From: Methanosarcina sp.
GTDB lineage: Archaea; Halobacteriota; Methanosarcinia; Methanosarcinales; Methanosarcinaceae
Length of the DNA stretch: 64,000 bases
Assembly: GCF_028693135.1 (NCBI RefSeq)
Contig: NZ_JAQUVZ010000002.1
Location: forward strand, 143,386-207,385
Direction: 5' to 3'
Shown: positions 36,898 through 46,243 of the stretch, one piece after another
Position numbering within the stretch: the stretch's first letter is position 1
Layout of the letters: the number at the start of each line of letters is the position of its first letter
Program-made: the position numbers and the translations under genes
The notes under the pieces: generated by a model
Databases searched by the model: none
Told to the model about the DNA's origin: nothing
What the model saw: only the letters and a program-made list of their open reading frames with translations

Positions 36898-37085
36898 TTC
36901 CGGGCAAGGCAGTTAGGTTTTTACAACCTAATCTCCCCTTTAGTCCGGAATTTAAGGTATGCAAGCCTCCAACCGGAGGTTTGAAATCCTGCCCGAAATT
37001 TTGGCAAATAACAGCTTGAGTAACGGCCTGCTAAAGGATTGAATATAACGTAGCTAATGCCCCTTCAAAACCTGCTAAAAGGGCA
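36897..37085 (+). other. Structured intergenic RNA candidate in the rpl21e-rpoF spacer
   Basis: The 463-nt spacer holds several stems: ttaggtt/aacctaa (36913-36919/36925-36931), aagcctcc/ggaggttt (36963-36970/36975-36982), and tgccc/gggca (37058-37062/37081-37085). Two enclosing stems are mutually exclusive: attccgg/ccggaat (36897-36903/36945-36951) and cgggca/tgcccg (36901-36906/36990-36995). The nonamer cctgctaaa occurs twice (37027-37035, 37071-37079). The layout resembles a leader with alternative folds. I could not fit a tRNA cloverleaf. Confidence 0.4.
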
Positions 37086-37360
37086 CGCTTAGAGGGGATC
37101 TGGAATAACTGCTTTTTAAAAATTAATTTCTTATCCTGGCAAAAGAACATCTATAATTATATATCATTTGTATAACATATAGCTGAGATAGTTCAGGATA
37201 ACGTTATTCAATAACAGTTCCGGCTTATCGGGCGCATGCCGGATACTGAAAGGCATAAAATGCCAGCAGCAGGAATCAGAGCTCACAATAAAGCAGTAGA
37301 AAAGATTGCTCTGTAAGAAGTACAACTACCTGAAATTTTAATTCAAAAGAGTGTATTCCA

Positions 37361-37714
37361 ATGATAGTTAAGGAAGTCATCAACGAAGAGTTATTGACAT
37401 TGGCCGAGGTCAAGGATATACTTTCCGGGATCGCTGACGAGCGTAGAGAACAGGGGCTTGAGGTTGCATACAGTTTCAGAAAAGCTCTGCATCATGCGGA
37501 ACAGTTCTCTAAAACTAGCGGAGAGAAGGCAAGAGAACTTGTTAATAAGTTACTTGAGCTTGAAAAAATGAAGCCCGTTATAGCGATCAGGATAGCGGAC
37601 ATCCTGCCTCAATCCAGAGACGAACTCAGGTCAATCTATGCGAAAGAAAAGTACACCCTGAGCAATGAAGAGCTGGATCAAATTCTGGACTATGTCTTCA
37701 CGGCTATGGAATAA
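37361..37714 (+). CDS. rpoF: DNA-directed RNA polymerase subunit F (Rpo4)
   Basis: This 117-residue protein begins MIVKEVINEELLTLAEVKDI and ends with the HRDC-like helical part (RSIYAKEKYTLSNEELDQIL). It matches Rpo4/RpoF, which pairs with Rpo7 to form the stalk of archaeal RNA polymerase that helps open complex formation and binds the nascent transcript. It lies between rpl21e and DUF655, the usual archaeal order. The leader is unusually long (more than 400 nt) and appears structured. Confidence 0.95.
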   Translation: MIVKEVINEELLTLAEVKDILSGIADERREQGLEVAYSFRKALHHAEQFSKTSGEKARELVNKLLELEKMKPVIAIRIADILPQSRDELRSIYAKEKYTLSNEELDQILDYVFTAME

Positions 37715-38068
37715 TTAAAAAGTAAAGAGAATAAGCTATATAGCAGTTTATCTTGTTATTCATGAAGGAAGTATCCGAAATCTGGTTAAAGTACTTTAAA
37801 GTATAGGGAGTGCCTTGACCTGAAGAATTTAGCAGCAGAGGATCCTCCGGTTCTCTAGATCGCCGAACCTGAGAATGCTGAGATACGGGTCAACATCCAG
37901 TATCTGGAAGCTGGTGTTAGGGGAACGGTTCAAAAGGTCTGGTAGCTGGGTAAGATCCTGAACCAGATATAAAGAGTTAAAAGAAGCTGGGAAGATTCAG
38001 GATGAACATACCCTGGACATAGATCAGATCTTAATGGGGTTTCATATTTATCGATAGGATGGGTGCTG
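37715..38068 (+). other. Spacer with a possible short coding relic upstream of DUF655
   Basis: Positions 37814-37945 contain a frame whose codon use looks genuine (...DLKNLAAEDPPVL, stop, IAEPENAEIRVNIQYLEAGV...) but which has an internal TAG and no start codon. It may be a decayed gene fragment; no family is recognised. A GGTTC/GAACC hairpin lies around 37849-37868. The rest shows nothing else. Confidence 0.25.
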
Positions 38069-38806
38069 ATGGTAGTAGAAAAGTCGCAATCAGGTAGACC
38101 GTACACTGGCAGAGCATCTGCCGAAAGACCTTCTTCCGGCGGCAGGAGGCCGGCAGGCAAACCGCAATCAGAAAGGCAGTCAGAAAGAGCTCCGCGCTCA
38201 TCCGGGAAGGCCATGGAGAGTTCACAGGACAGAGAGGAATATGTATGGGTTCTCGATTATCTTCCCTATGGAAAATCTGTTGACGGCACGTCAACGTTCC
38301 AGAAAAAACCTCTTGTGCAGGCTGTAGGGGATAAAAAGTTCACTCTTATGGAACTGGTTCCTAAAGCCGGTGTAGTTCCTGAAATCCAGTCAAGAGTCTA
38401 TATAGGGCCTGGAGACCGGAATGAAATAGATCACGTAAAGCAAAGGATAGGATATGAAGACCTTACTAACGGAGCAAACCTGGAATTGCCCTTTATCCTT
38501 GAAGCCTGCGTCAGGCACAAAGAAGAAAGGTTCGTAAAGTTCTTCAACGATGCCCATTCCATCACAACCCGCCTGCATATGCTTGAACTCCTTCCCGGGA
38601 TAGGGAAAAAACTCATGTGGTCTATTATTGATGAACACAAGAAAGGGGACTTTAAGAGCTTTCAGGATATCCGCGAGAGAATCCCGAGCCTTCATGATCC
38701 TGCTAAAGTGATTTCCCACAGGATTACGGAAGAACTCAAGGATGATTTCATCAAGTACAGGCTGTTCACAGCCCCTCCTCGCCACCAGGGTCCGAATGAT
38801 AGGTGA
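38069..38806 (+). CDS. DUF655 family protein (OB-fold/helix-hairpin-helix RNA-binding)
   Basis: This 245-residue protein has a basic, low-complexity N-terminus (residues 1-50, rich in Arg/Ser/Gly/Pro), then the DUF655 core starting near DREEYVWVLDYLPYGKSVDG. A helix-hairpin-helix motif, LELLPGIGKKLMWSI, lies near residue 175. DUF655 is conserved in archaea between rpoF and ksgA and is thought to bind RNA. I prefer ATG at 38069 over the GTG at 38063 because of the preceding gggtg. The disordered N-terminal tail is longer than in many homologues. Confidence 0.88.
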   Translation: MVVEKSQSGRPYTGRASAERPSSGGRRPAGKPQSERQSERAPRSSGKAMESSQDREEYVWVLDYLPYGKSVDGTSTFQKKPLVQAVGDKKFTLMELVPKAGVVPEIQSRVYIGPGDRNEIDHVKQRIGYEDLTNGANLELPFILEACVRHKEERFVKFFNDAHSITTRLHMLELLPGIGKKLMWSIIDEHKKGDFKSFQDIRERIPSLHDPAKVISHRITEELKDDFIKYRLFTAPPRHQGPNDR

Positions 38807-39002
38807 ATCTTTTCCTTCTATTTTTTTTCAATAAGGGTTCTGCCCACCTGGCTTCTACACATTCGGTTTTTGAAATTAATCTACAGGGTTCTATTAACGG
38901 TTTACTAGCTTTAACTAAATCGATTTATTAACTTTAACTCGTCTGCTTTAATTTACTTCAAAATAAACAATTACGAAAGAGTTACGAAGTATTTTCCAAA
39001 AT

Positions 39003-39059
39003 ACTACAAACAATACAAAATGCTACAAACAATACAAAATACTACAAACAATACAAAAT
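39003..39059. repeat. 19-bp tandem repeat, three copies, upstream of ksgA
   Basis: The unit (a/g)ctacaaacaatacaaaat occurs three times in a row (39003-39021, 39022-39040, 39041-39059), ending about 26 nt before the ribosome-binding site of ksgA. It lies in the ksgA leader or promoter. Confidence 0.85.
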
Positions 39060-39084
39060 ACTTCCAAATGCTTAATATATTCAG

Positions 39085-39099
39085 GAGGTTTCAGCCCTG
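39085..39099 (+). promoter_or_regulatory. ksgA ribosome-binding site followed by CTG start codon
   Basis: gaggtt/aggaggt (about 39083-39090) is a near-perfect Shine-Dalgarno sequence. The next in-frame codon that fits the conserved protein start (VRSILKKYNIKGG) is CTG at 39097-39099, about 8 nt after the site. No ATG, GTG or TTG exists in this frame between the upstream stop and this codon. Confidence 0.7.
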
Positions 39100-39906
39100 G
39101 TTCGTTCTATTCTTAAAAAGTACAATATAAAGGGAGGCATCTTTGATCAGCACTTCCTCATTGATACAGGCTATCTGGACCGGATAGTTGCTGCTGCTGA
39201 ACTAAGTCCGCAGGACACGGTTCTTGAGATTGGTGCAGGAATCGGAAACCTTACCGAAAGGCTTGCAAGGAAAGCAAAAAAGGTAATTGCAGTCGAACTT
39301 GACCATGCCCTTGTTTCAGTCCTGCACGACCGCTTCGATACTGTAGAAAATGTAGAGATTATTGCAGGCGACGCCCTTAAAATCGAGTTCCCCGAGTTTG
39401 ACAAAGTTGTTTCAAACCTCCCCTATTCCATCTCCTCGGAAATCACCTTCAAACTCCTGCGCTATAAATTCAAACTTGGAATTCTGATGTACCAGTACGA
39501 GTTTGCAGTCCGCATGGTCTCTCCCCCTGACTGCAAGGACTACTCCCGCCTTACGGTCGATACATATTACTTTGCCGATGCATCCATCCTCATGAAAGTC
39601 CCAAAAGACGTCTTCCAGCCAGCCCCTGAAGTCGATTCTGCTGTGGTCAAACTAATTCCCCGCCCAGCCCCATTCGAGGTCCGCGACGAAGCCTTCTTTC
39701 TCGAATTTGTTACTGCAGTCTTCGGCCAGCGCCGAAAAAAGTTGAGAAATTCGATCCTGAACACAAATCATATTCTCAAAATCCCGGAAATCAAAGAGGT
39801 CGTAAACCAGCTCCCTGAAGATCTCATGAACAAAAGAGCTGAGAACCTGACTCCAGAAGAGCTTGCCCTCGTTGCAAACATGATTTTTGACCTCAAATCC
39901 CGATAA
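39097..39906 (+). CDS. ksgA: rRNA small subunit dimethyladenosine transferase KsgA/Dim1, probable CTG start
   Basis: Read from CTG at 39097, the frame encodes 269 residues beginning (M)VRSILKKYNIKGG, the normal N-terminus of archaeal KsgA. Motifs: FDQHFLIDTGYLDRIV, SAM-binding LEIGAGIGNLT, acidic VIAVELD, catalytic NLPYSISSEITFKLL, and the C-terminal helical part (FGQRRKKLRNSILNT). The enzyme dimethylates two adjacent adenines near the 3' end of 16S rRNA. Only the part from 39487 has a conventional ATG, which would remove the whole SAM domain, so the longer reading must be right. It overlaps nothing and is followed 3 nt later by the HemK-like gene. Confidence 0.93.
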   Translation: MVRSILKKYNIKGGIFDQHFLIDTGYLDRIVAAAELSPQDTVLEIGAGIGNLTERLARKAKKVIAVELDHALVSVLHDRFDTVENVEIIAGDALKIEFPEFDKVVSNLPYSISSEITFKLLRYKFKLGILMYQYEFAVRMVSPPDCKDYSRLTVDTYYFADASILMKVPKDVFQPAPEVDSAVVKLIPRPAPFEVRDEAFFLEFVTAVFGQRRKKLRNSILNTNHILKIPEIKEVVNQLPEDLMNKRAENLTPEELALVANMIFDLKSR

Positions 39907-39909
39907 TAC

Positions 39910-40518
39910 ATGGTTGAAATAGAATACAAAAACACCCGGATCAAACTCGGAGCCTCAGACCTTGTCTACGAGCCTGCAGAAGACTCCTTTTTGCTTGCCG
40001 ACGCAGCCCTTGAAGAAGCAGAACCAGGCATGCATATCCTTGAAATAGGGGCAGGCTCGGGTTTTGTATCTACAGTGCTCAAGGCAAATGTTAAGGGCAT
40101 CCGGGTGCTTGCAACAGAAATCAATCCGCATGCTGCCCGCTGTGCAAAAGCAAACGGGGTTGAGGTAATCCGCACAGACCTTTTCAGGGGTCTGAAGCCG
40201 GAAAAACAGAAAGCCTTTTTTGACCTGATACTCTTCAACCCCCCCTACCTCCCTACTTCCGAAGAAGAAAAAGTCCCAGGCTGGTTAAATTATGCTTTTG
40301 ACGGCGGAGCCAGCGGCCGGGAAACCCTTGACCGGTTTTTAAGTGAAGTCAGGAACTACCTGAAACCCGGAGGAAAAATTCTGGTGCTGATCTCTTCGAT
40401 TACCGGGCTGGAAGCTGTAACGGCAAAAATGGAGAAACTGGGATTTGAAGTCGATGTTGTGGGGAGAAAAAAAGTTTCTTTTGAGGAGTTAATGGTGGTA
40501 AGGGGAAAACTCCTGTAA
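39910..40518 (+). CDS. HemK-like (Mtq2-type) protein glutamine methyltransferase
   Basis: This 202-residue protein begins MVEIEYKNTRIKLGASDLVY with the EPAEDSFLLADA stretch, then the SAM-binding LEIGAGSGFVST and the catalytic NPPYLPTSEEE. NPPY is the signature of N5-glutamine methyltransferases, and this short form is the archaeal/eukaryotic Mtq2 type that modifies the GGQ motif of release factor aRF1. It starts 3 nt after the ksgA stop, so the two genes are translationally coupled. It closes the conserved rpl21e-ksgA gene group. Confidence 0.88.
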   Translation: MVEIEYKNTRIKLGASDLVYEPAEDSFLLADAALEEAEPGMHILEIGAGSGFVSTVLKANVKGIRVLATEINPHAARCAKANGVEVIRTDLFRGLKPEKQKAFFDLILFNPPYLPTSEEEKVPGWLNYAFDGGASGRETLDRFLSEVRNYLKPGGKILVLISSITGLEAVTAKMEKLGFEVDVVGRKKVSFEELMVVRGKLL

Positions 40519-40778
40519 CACTTCCCCCCCCAACATCTTAAACTTTTTTACACATAGTATTGATGGAATATCTCCGTAACCTGTCTGGCGGCTTATTGAA
40601 AGTATAAGATAAGAAGAATAAAAAAGGGGAGTTTTTACTTGTTGTTTTTTGGTTTCTTACTTACAAGCGTCCTCAGCATCTTTCACTTTTTTATCTGAAA
40701 AGCCTCTCTCCTGCGCCTAACGTGATAGTAACGATAAGGCATAGTGAATATAGTTTTACGAATCAAAGATTGTAATTG

Positions 40779-40945
40779 AGTCCTCCTGAGCAAAGCTCAC
40801 TACTAAAAACTAAAAAGTAGTCCTCCTAAGCGCAGCGAAAAGGATCACGTACTCAAAAACCAAAAAGTAGTCCTCTTGAGCGCAGCGAAAAGGACCGCGT
40901 ACTCCCGAGGCGCAATTCGGGTGGCGAAACTCGGGTGATACTCCT
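40779..40945 (+). repeat. Dispersed hairpin repeat (locus 1)
   Basis: An identical 26-bp core at 40870-40895 (starts gtcctcttgagcgcagcg, ends aaggac) recurs at 50207-50232 and, reversed, at 52128-52153. A degenerate core sits at 40820-40845 and a more degenerate one near 40780. After the core comes a second stem of the type cccgag...ctcggg (about 40912-40936). The core's ends gtcct/aggac can pair. The repeat lies in the 456-nt spacer between the HemK-like and NUDIX genes, which otherwise shows nothing. Confidence 0.8.
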
Positions 40946-40974
40946 GTAATCATATATAGAACAAAATCCAATAG

Positions 40975-41841
40975 ATGAGCATTATGACCCCCATAGACAG
41001 GGAAAATCCCACGCATCCTAAATTCATCATAGGCATAGAACCGCCAGCCGGAAGGACCGAAAAGGCTCTATGGTTCATATTCCGGGGCCGTGATATTCTT
41101 CTCAAAGTCAGGAAAAACCCCGGAGCTATTCCGAAGTTTCAGGACTTTGGGGATTTCGGGCTTCCTGCGGTAAGGGAACAGTACCTTGGTATGCTTGAGG
41201 GGACACACTGCTACTCTGTGGAGCTTCCTGCAGATACGAAGGCTCCGGAGGGGATGGAGTTTATGGATCTCAGGCAGGCGCATTCGGAAATCAGTGAGGG
41301 ATGCTTTGAGCTTGTAAATAAGGCAGTGCAGGTAATGGAGTGGGACAGGACAAACCAGTTCTGCAGCAGGTGCGGAACAAAGACCCTGCAAAAGCCAGGC
41401 GAAAGGGGAAAAGAGTGCCCTGCCTGCGGGGAACTTTTTTATCCAAGAATCTCGCCTGCTGTCATCGTGCTTATAAAAAAAGGACATGAGATTTTGCTTG
41501 CAAGGTCCCCAAATTTTCCTCCAGGCATGTACAGTCTGGTAGCCGGTTTTGTCGAACCCGGGGAATCGGCGGAGGCGGCGGTTGCCAGAGAGGTCTGGGA
41601 GGAAGTAGGGATCAAAATAAAGAATATCAGATATTTCGGAACACAGGCCTGGCCCTTTCCAAACTCCCTCATGATCGGCTTTACCGCAGAATATGATTCA
41701 GAAGACATTCGACCTGACGGGTTTGAAATCGAGGATGCAAAATGGTTTTCGGTAGAAGAGTTACCTGCCCTGCCCGGAAAGATCAGCATTTCAAGGAAAC
41801 TGATTGACCATTTCCTTAAAGAAAAAGGGCTGGAAGTTTAA
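40975..41841 (+). CDS. nudC: NudC-like NUDIX hydrolase (NAD+ diphosphatase / NAD-cap removal family)
   Basis: This 288-residue protein has the three-part NudC layout: an N-terminal domain (about 20-130), a zinc ribbon (CSRCGTKTLQKPGERGKECP...CG, about 137-160) and a C-terminal NUDIX domain. The NUDIX box GFVEPGESAEAAVAREVWEE (GX5EX7REUXEEXGU) is intact, and the NudC-specific motif (S/T)Q.WPFP.S appears as TQAWPFPNSLM. NudC hydrolyses NAD(H) to NMN(H) and AMP and can remove NAD caps from RNA in bacteria. The archaeal substrate is inferred. The start could be Met1 or Met4. Confidence 0.9.
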   Translation: MSIMTPIDRENPTHPKFIIGIEPPAGRTEKALWFIFRGRDILLKVRKNPGAIPKFQDFGDFGLPAVREQYLGMLEGTHCYSVELPADTKAPEGMEFMDLRQAHSEISEGCFELVNKAVQVMEWDRTNQFCSRCGTKTLQKPGERGKECPACGELFYPRISPAVIVLIKKGHEILLARSPNFPPGMYSLVAGFVEPGESAEAAVAREVWEEVGIKIKNIRYFGTQAWPFPNSLMIGFTAEYDSEDIRPDGFEIEDAKWFSVEELPALPGKISISRKLIDHFLKEKGLEV

Positions 41842-41941
41842 GAGCCCGAGTTGGAAAGTGTCTGATCAAGAAAGTTTCGGATCCGGAGTGAGTCTGGTTT
41901 GAGAAGTATTTGATTTGAATCAGATTTGTGCCGATATAACC

Positions 41942-41993
41942 TTTTTTCATTCACTTTTTTCATTCACTTTTTTCATTCACTTTTTTCATTCAC
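41942..41993. repeat. 13-bp tandem repeat, four exact copies
   Basis: ttttttcattcac is repeated four times without interruption (41942-41993). It lies about 100 nt after the NUDIX gene and about 195 nt before the propeller gene. On the plus strand the T-runs could stop transcription. The rest of the 347-nt spacer (41842-42188) shows nothing else. Confidence 0.9.
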
Positions 41994-42188
41994 TTTATTT
42001 TTCCCGGAAGCTACACACCGGACGAACCTGCACAACCGGCCTTTTCCAAAAATAAAATGAGTGATAGATGAGTAATAGTATAATATCCGGACTAAAAGCA
42101 GCAGCCTAAATAAATTCCCTGAGATTTCCCTGTCAAGGAAACTGTATCAAAAAATTCATGTGCAATAAAGTACTTCATTATAAATTAT

Positions 42189-43652
42189 ATGAATTATTCA
42201 GCGGGAATAAGGGTATTTTTGGCAGTGGGCCTGTTTTTCTGTCTTCTTTCAGGAGCAGAAGCTGCAGATCCTCTTGATCAGGATGGCGGAGATGTGAACC
42301 TTTCGGAAGTCAAGGCTTTTGACCTGTTGTGCAGATGTGAAACCGGGTGCATAGTAAATGCCGTATCAATATCTTCAACCGGGGACTATCTTGCAGCCGG
42401 AGGGTTTGATCAAAACGTTTCTTTTTTTAATTCCAAAGGGACACAACTTTGGAATTATAAGACTGGAGATATTGTTTATACAGTATCGATTTCTTCAGAT
42501 GGGTCTAGAGTTGCGGCAGGAAGCAACGATAAAAAAGTTTACCTTTTTAACCGGGAAGGAGACCTGTTATGGAGCCGAAGAACCGGAGGCAATATCAACA
42601 GTGTAGCGGTTTCTTCCGACGGTATGTACATTGCGGCAGGCAGCGAAGACGGTAAGATTTATTTCTTAAACAGGGAAGGAAAACTTTTATGGAGTTTTGA
42701 TTCCGAGGGCGCTATCCGCAGTGTTGCCATTTCCAAAGATGGGGGCTACGTAGCTGCCGGAAATGCAAACAATTACGTCTGCCTCATGGACGGGGAGGGA
42801 AAAACAATATGGAGACGAAAAACCGGAAGTTTGATCAATAGCGTAAGCATGACTCCGTATGCTCACTATGTGGCTGCCGGGGGATCTAATTATAATGTTT
42901 ATCTTTTTGACCGTAAAGGGGAGTTTTCATGGATAAAAAACCCGGGTTACTGGGTCAGCAGTGTCTCTTTAACGACAAATGGCTCGCATCTTGCAGCAGG
43001 AAGTTTTGACAACAAGATTTACCTGTTTAACCTCACTGGGGCAAAACTATGGGATTACCAGGTAAAAGACGACGTCTATACTGTAGAGATATCCCCAGAC
43101 TCGTCATTCATTGCAGCCGGAAGCTGGGACGATAACCTCTATGTCCTTAATATGGCAGGGGAAGAACTATGGAACTACAACTGCGGGGGAAATATCAATA
43201 GCCTGGATGTTTCTCGCGACAGCTCAACCATTGCTGTCGGAAGTGATGCAGGAGCAGTATATCTTTTTGAACGAAATTCCACTGCCTTTGCAATACTGCT
43301 AGGGGACGAAAGCTTCCTGCCAAAAGAAACTACCCGGGAGACAGATACCGCTACTGCAGTAAAAGTCATCCTGCCCATAGAAGATACTGCCGTTACGGGG
43401 GGAGTTGAAAATCGGGTGGAAGACGCCCCAGCTACCTCAAGCAGCGTGGATGGGAATACAAAAACCGGAGAAAAATCTTCAAAGCTTTTGGAAATTTTTG
43501 ATTCGGTAAAGTTTCCTATGGCTCTTCTAATTGGAGCTCTGGCATGTACAGTCTTCTTCTTGAGAAGGAGAATCCTCAAACAAAAGGAAATGAATGAGAT
43601 CCTTGAGGAATTTGAAAACCTTGAAGAAAACGATACATCAGGGAATAATTGA
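42189..43652 (+). CDS. Surface-anchored beta-propeller (PQQ/WD40-like repeat) protein
   Basis: This 487-residue protein starts with a signal peptide (GIRVFLAVGLFFCLLSGAEA). Eight repeats of about 41 residues follow (about 45-375), each with a core like AAGS.D..(V/I)Y.F...G.(L/K)LW....G.(I/V).(S/T)V..S. They would form a beta propeller outside the cell. A Thr/Glu-rich linker leads to a C-terminal membrane helix (FPMALLIGALACTVFFL) and a short basic cytoplasmic tail. It is probably a cell-surface binding or scaffold protein; no catalytic residue is apparent. It is transcribed alone between a repeat-bearing spacer and a convergent radical SAM gene. Confidence 0.85.
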   Translation: MNYSAGIRVFLAVGLFFCLLSGAEAADPLDQDGGDVNLSEVKAFDLLCRCETGCIVNAVSISSTGDYLAAGGFDQNVSFFNSKGTQLWNYKTGDIVYTVSISSDGSRVAAGSNDKKVYLFNREGDLLWSRRTGGNINSVAVSSDGMYIAAGSEDGKIYFLNREGKLLWSFDSEGAIRSVAISKDGGYVAAGNANNYVCLMDGEGKTIWRRKTGSLINSVSMTPYAHYVAAGGSNYNVYLFDRKGEFSWIKNPGYWVSSVSLTTNGSHLAAGSFDNKIYLFNLTGAKLWDYQVKDDVYTVEISPDSSFIAAGSWDDNLYVLNMAGEELWNYNCGGNINSLDVSRDSSTIAVGSDAGAVYLFERNSTAFAILLGDESFLPKETTRETDTATAVKVILPIEDTAVTGGVENRVEDAPATSSSVDGNTKTGEKSSKLLEIFDSVKFPMALLIGALACTVFFLRRRILKQKEMNEILEEFENLEENDTSGNN

Positions 43653-43798
43653 GTAAATCCGTAACCAGGGGATAACTCCGGAAAGAGGAGTTTCCCCAAA
43701 AACAGAATCTATCCGGAGATAAAGATGACTGAAAAAATAGACTGGGCAAATACAATTCTTATGATAAAGAACAGGATTTTCTTCCGGACTTATTAATT

Positions 43799-44419
43799 TT
43801 AGTCCCCTATTTCTTTACTTGCAGCCTCGGACAGTGTCCTGAGATGGAATTCCGAACCAAGTTCCTCTGAAAGCTTTCTGCATTTTTCCACATCTATCTC
43901 AGGTATCTTAACCACTGTAACCCTGGTAGAGATTCCGGCTTCTTTTGCTCCCTTTACAAAATCGAGCATCGATCTGTAAGCGTTTTTGTGGGTAGGCCTG
44001 CAGAGTTTGTTATATTTATCTTCGGATTCTGCGTTCAGGCTGACTGAAACAGAATCCATGCCTGCCTTTTTCAATTCAGAAACTACGTCCATTTCAGGAT
44101 TAATCAATGCGGCATGCCCATTGGTATCAAGCCTTACCCTGATACCCCGGTTTTTAAGCCAGCGTGTGACTGCCAGCACGACATCGAACCTGAGGGTTGG
44201 CTCTCCAAGACCTGTAAACACAATTTCCCTGTAGTTTGAAAGGTCCAGCCCTTCAAGGGCTTCGATTAGCTCTTCTGTTGAGGGTTCTTTTGAAAGTCTC
44301 AGGTCGTACCCATAAACACCGTCTGCAAAGTTACGGATACAGAAGACGCAGTCCGCACTGCATCGGTTTGTAAGGTTAAGGTAAAGATTATTATGGGCTT
44401 CATAGTAAATTGTGTTCAT
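43799..44419 (-). CDS. Radical SAM protein (TatD-associated type)
   Basis: From ATG at 44419 this encodes 206 residues starting MNTIYYEAHNNLYLNLTNRC. The radical SAM cluster motif is CSADCVFC (Cx3Cx2C), followed by GLGEPTLRFDVVLAV and the LDTNGHA region. The length and N-terminus resemble the family often linked to TatD nucleases, although no tatD gene is in this window. It should bind a [4Fe-4S] cluster and cleave SAM; the substrate is unknown. An earlier in-frame ATG at 44452 is less likely, because a TATA-like ttataagc lies about 25 nt before 44419. Confidence 0.82.
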   Translation of the reverse strand: MNTIYYEAHNNLYLNLTNRCSADCVFCIRNFADGVYGYDLRLSKEPSTEELIEALEGLDLSNYREIVFTGLGEPTLRFDVVLAVTRWLKNRGIRVRLDTNGHAALINPEMDVVSELKKAGMDSVSVSLNAESEDKYNKLCRPTHKNAYRSMLDFVKGAKEAGISTRVTVVKIPEIDVEKCRKLSEELGSEFHLRTLSEAASKEIGD

Positions 44420-44760
44420 ACGAATCAAAGTCCTTACATTGCTTATAACCATGACGCATTTGTTAATTTTCGACTTATGGGTTGAGGCTTTCCTTATATA
44501 TTTCGTTTTTTGTTGATTTATCCCTGTACCTGTTTATTGCCTCCTTATCAAGCAGAAAGTTTATAGGTGATTATGTACTTGTAAGGTTCGATCTGCAGCA
44601 TTTAGCTAGCAGTATCTATGTTTCAACTCATTTACTCTCCGCATTGAAGTATTTCAGGTTCTTTTTTAGGGATTTGAATCATCAATGTTGACAGATGTGT
44701 GTTAAAAACCTATGATTGATGAAAAATTGCGAGATCCGCAATTTCGAAGGAGAAATTTAA
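44420..44760. other. Divergent promoter region between the radical SAM gene and the ribosomal operon
   Basis: This 341-nt spacer should hold the minus-strand radical SAM promoter and the plus-strand rpl7ae promoter. A good ribosome-binding site (aaggaga, about 44746-44752) precedes rpl7ae. No repeat or RNA gene is recognised. Confidence 0.4.
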
Positions 44761-45123
<363 letters not shown>

Positions 45124-45132
45124 TTCTGATAA

Positions 45133-45369
<237 letters not shown>

Positions 45370-45390
45370 AAAGATACGCGGTGAAAATAA

Positions 45391-45597
<207 letters not shown>

Positions 45598-45634
45598 TTG
45601 CCTTTATTAGTTCAAATATAGTTAAGGTGTGCAT

Positions 45635-46084
45635 ATGGAACAGACATACGTTATGGTGAAACCTGACGGAGTCCAGCGCGGGCTAGTCGGAGATGTTATT
45701 TCCAGAATTGAAAAGAGAGGCTTAAAGATTGTCGCTCTCAGAATGAACGTTATTGCCGAAGCCACTGCAAAAGAACACTACGGTGAACACGCAGCAAGGC
45801 CCTTTTTCCCATCCCTTATCGAGTTCATTACCTCCGGCCCCTCCGTATCGATGGTAGTTGCCGGAAAGGATGCCGTTAAGGTTATGAGAGCAGTAAACGG
45901 GGCTACAAACCCTGTTGAAGCAGCTCCGGGAACTATCCGTGGGGACTTTGCTCTGGATGTAGGCAGAAACATTGTTCATGCCTCCGATTCTCCCGAAGCT
46001 GCAGCAAGGGAAATCGCAATTCACTTCAAGGACTCCGAAATCGGGAAGTATTCCAGAGTCGATGAGGTCTGTCTGTACGAGTAA
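45635..46084 (+). CDS. ndk: Nucleoside diphosphate kinase
   Basis: From ATG at 45635 (after aaggtg; a GTG two codons earlier is less likely) this encodes 149 residues beginning [20 protein letters not shown]. The active-site His lies in [13 protein letters not shown], the classic NDK signature. The enzyme transfers the gamma phosphate between nucleoside di- and triphosphates and keeps NTP pools balanced. Its place between ribosomal genes and infB is a common archaeal arrangement. Confidence 0.97.
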   Translation: MEQTYVMVKPDGVQRGLVGDVISRIEKRGLKIVALRMNVIAEATAKEHYGEHAARPFFPSLIEFITSGPSVSMVVAGKDAVKVMRAVNGATNPVEAAPGTIRGDFALDVGRNIVHASDSPEAAAREIAIHFKDSEIGKYSRVDEVCLYE

Positions 46085-46243
46085 TGCAGGTGCATCAAAG
46101 CCTTTTCGTGTCCATGAATTTTTTTAGGGGGCACGATTCCAAGCCTTTGTTTATCAGGTACCTGCAAAATGGGTCCTTCCGGGGAAACCCGGACCCTTCT
46201 GGACCTGCAGCAAATAAGACGCGGGAATGAGAGAGGTTTTGTT

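Noticed and set aside
37235..37315. 26-codon frame (MPDTERHKMPAAG...) before rpoF
   Set aside because: It is too short and has no convincing ribosome-binding site; it lies within the structured leader.
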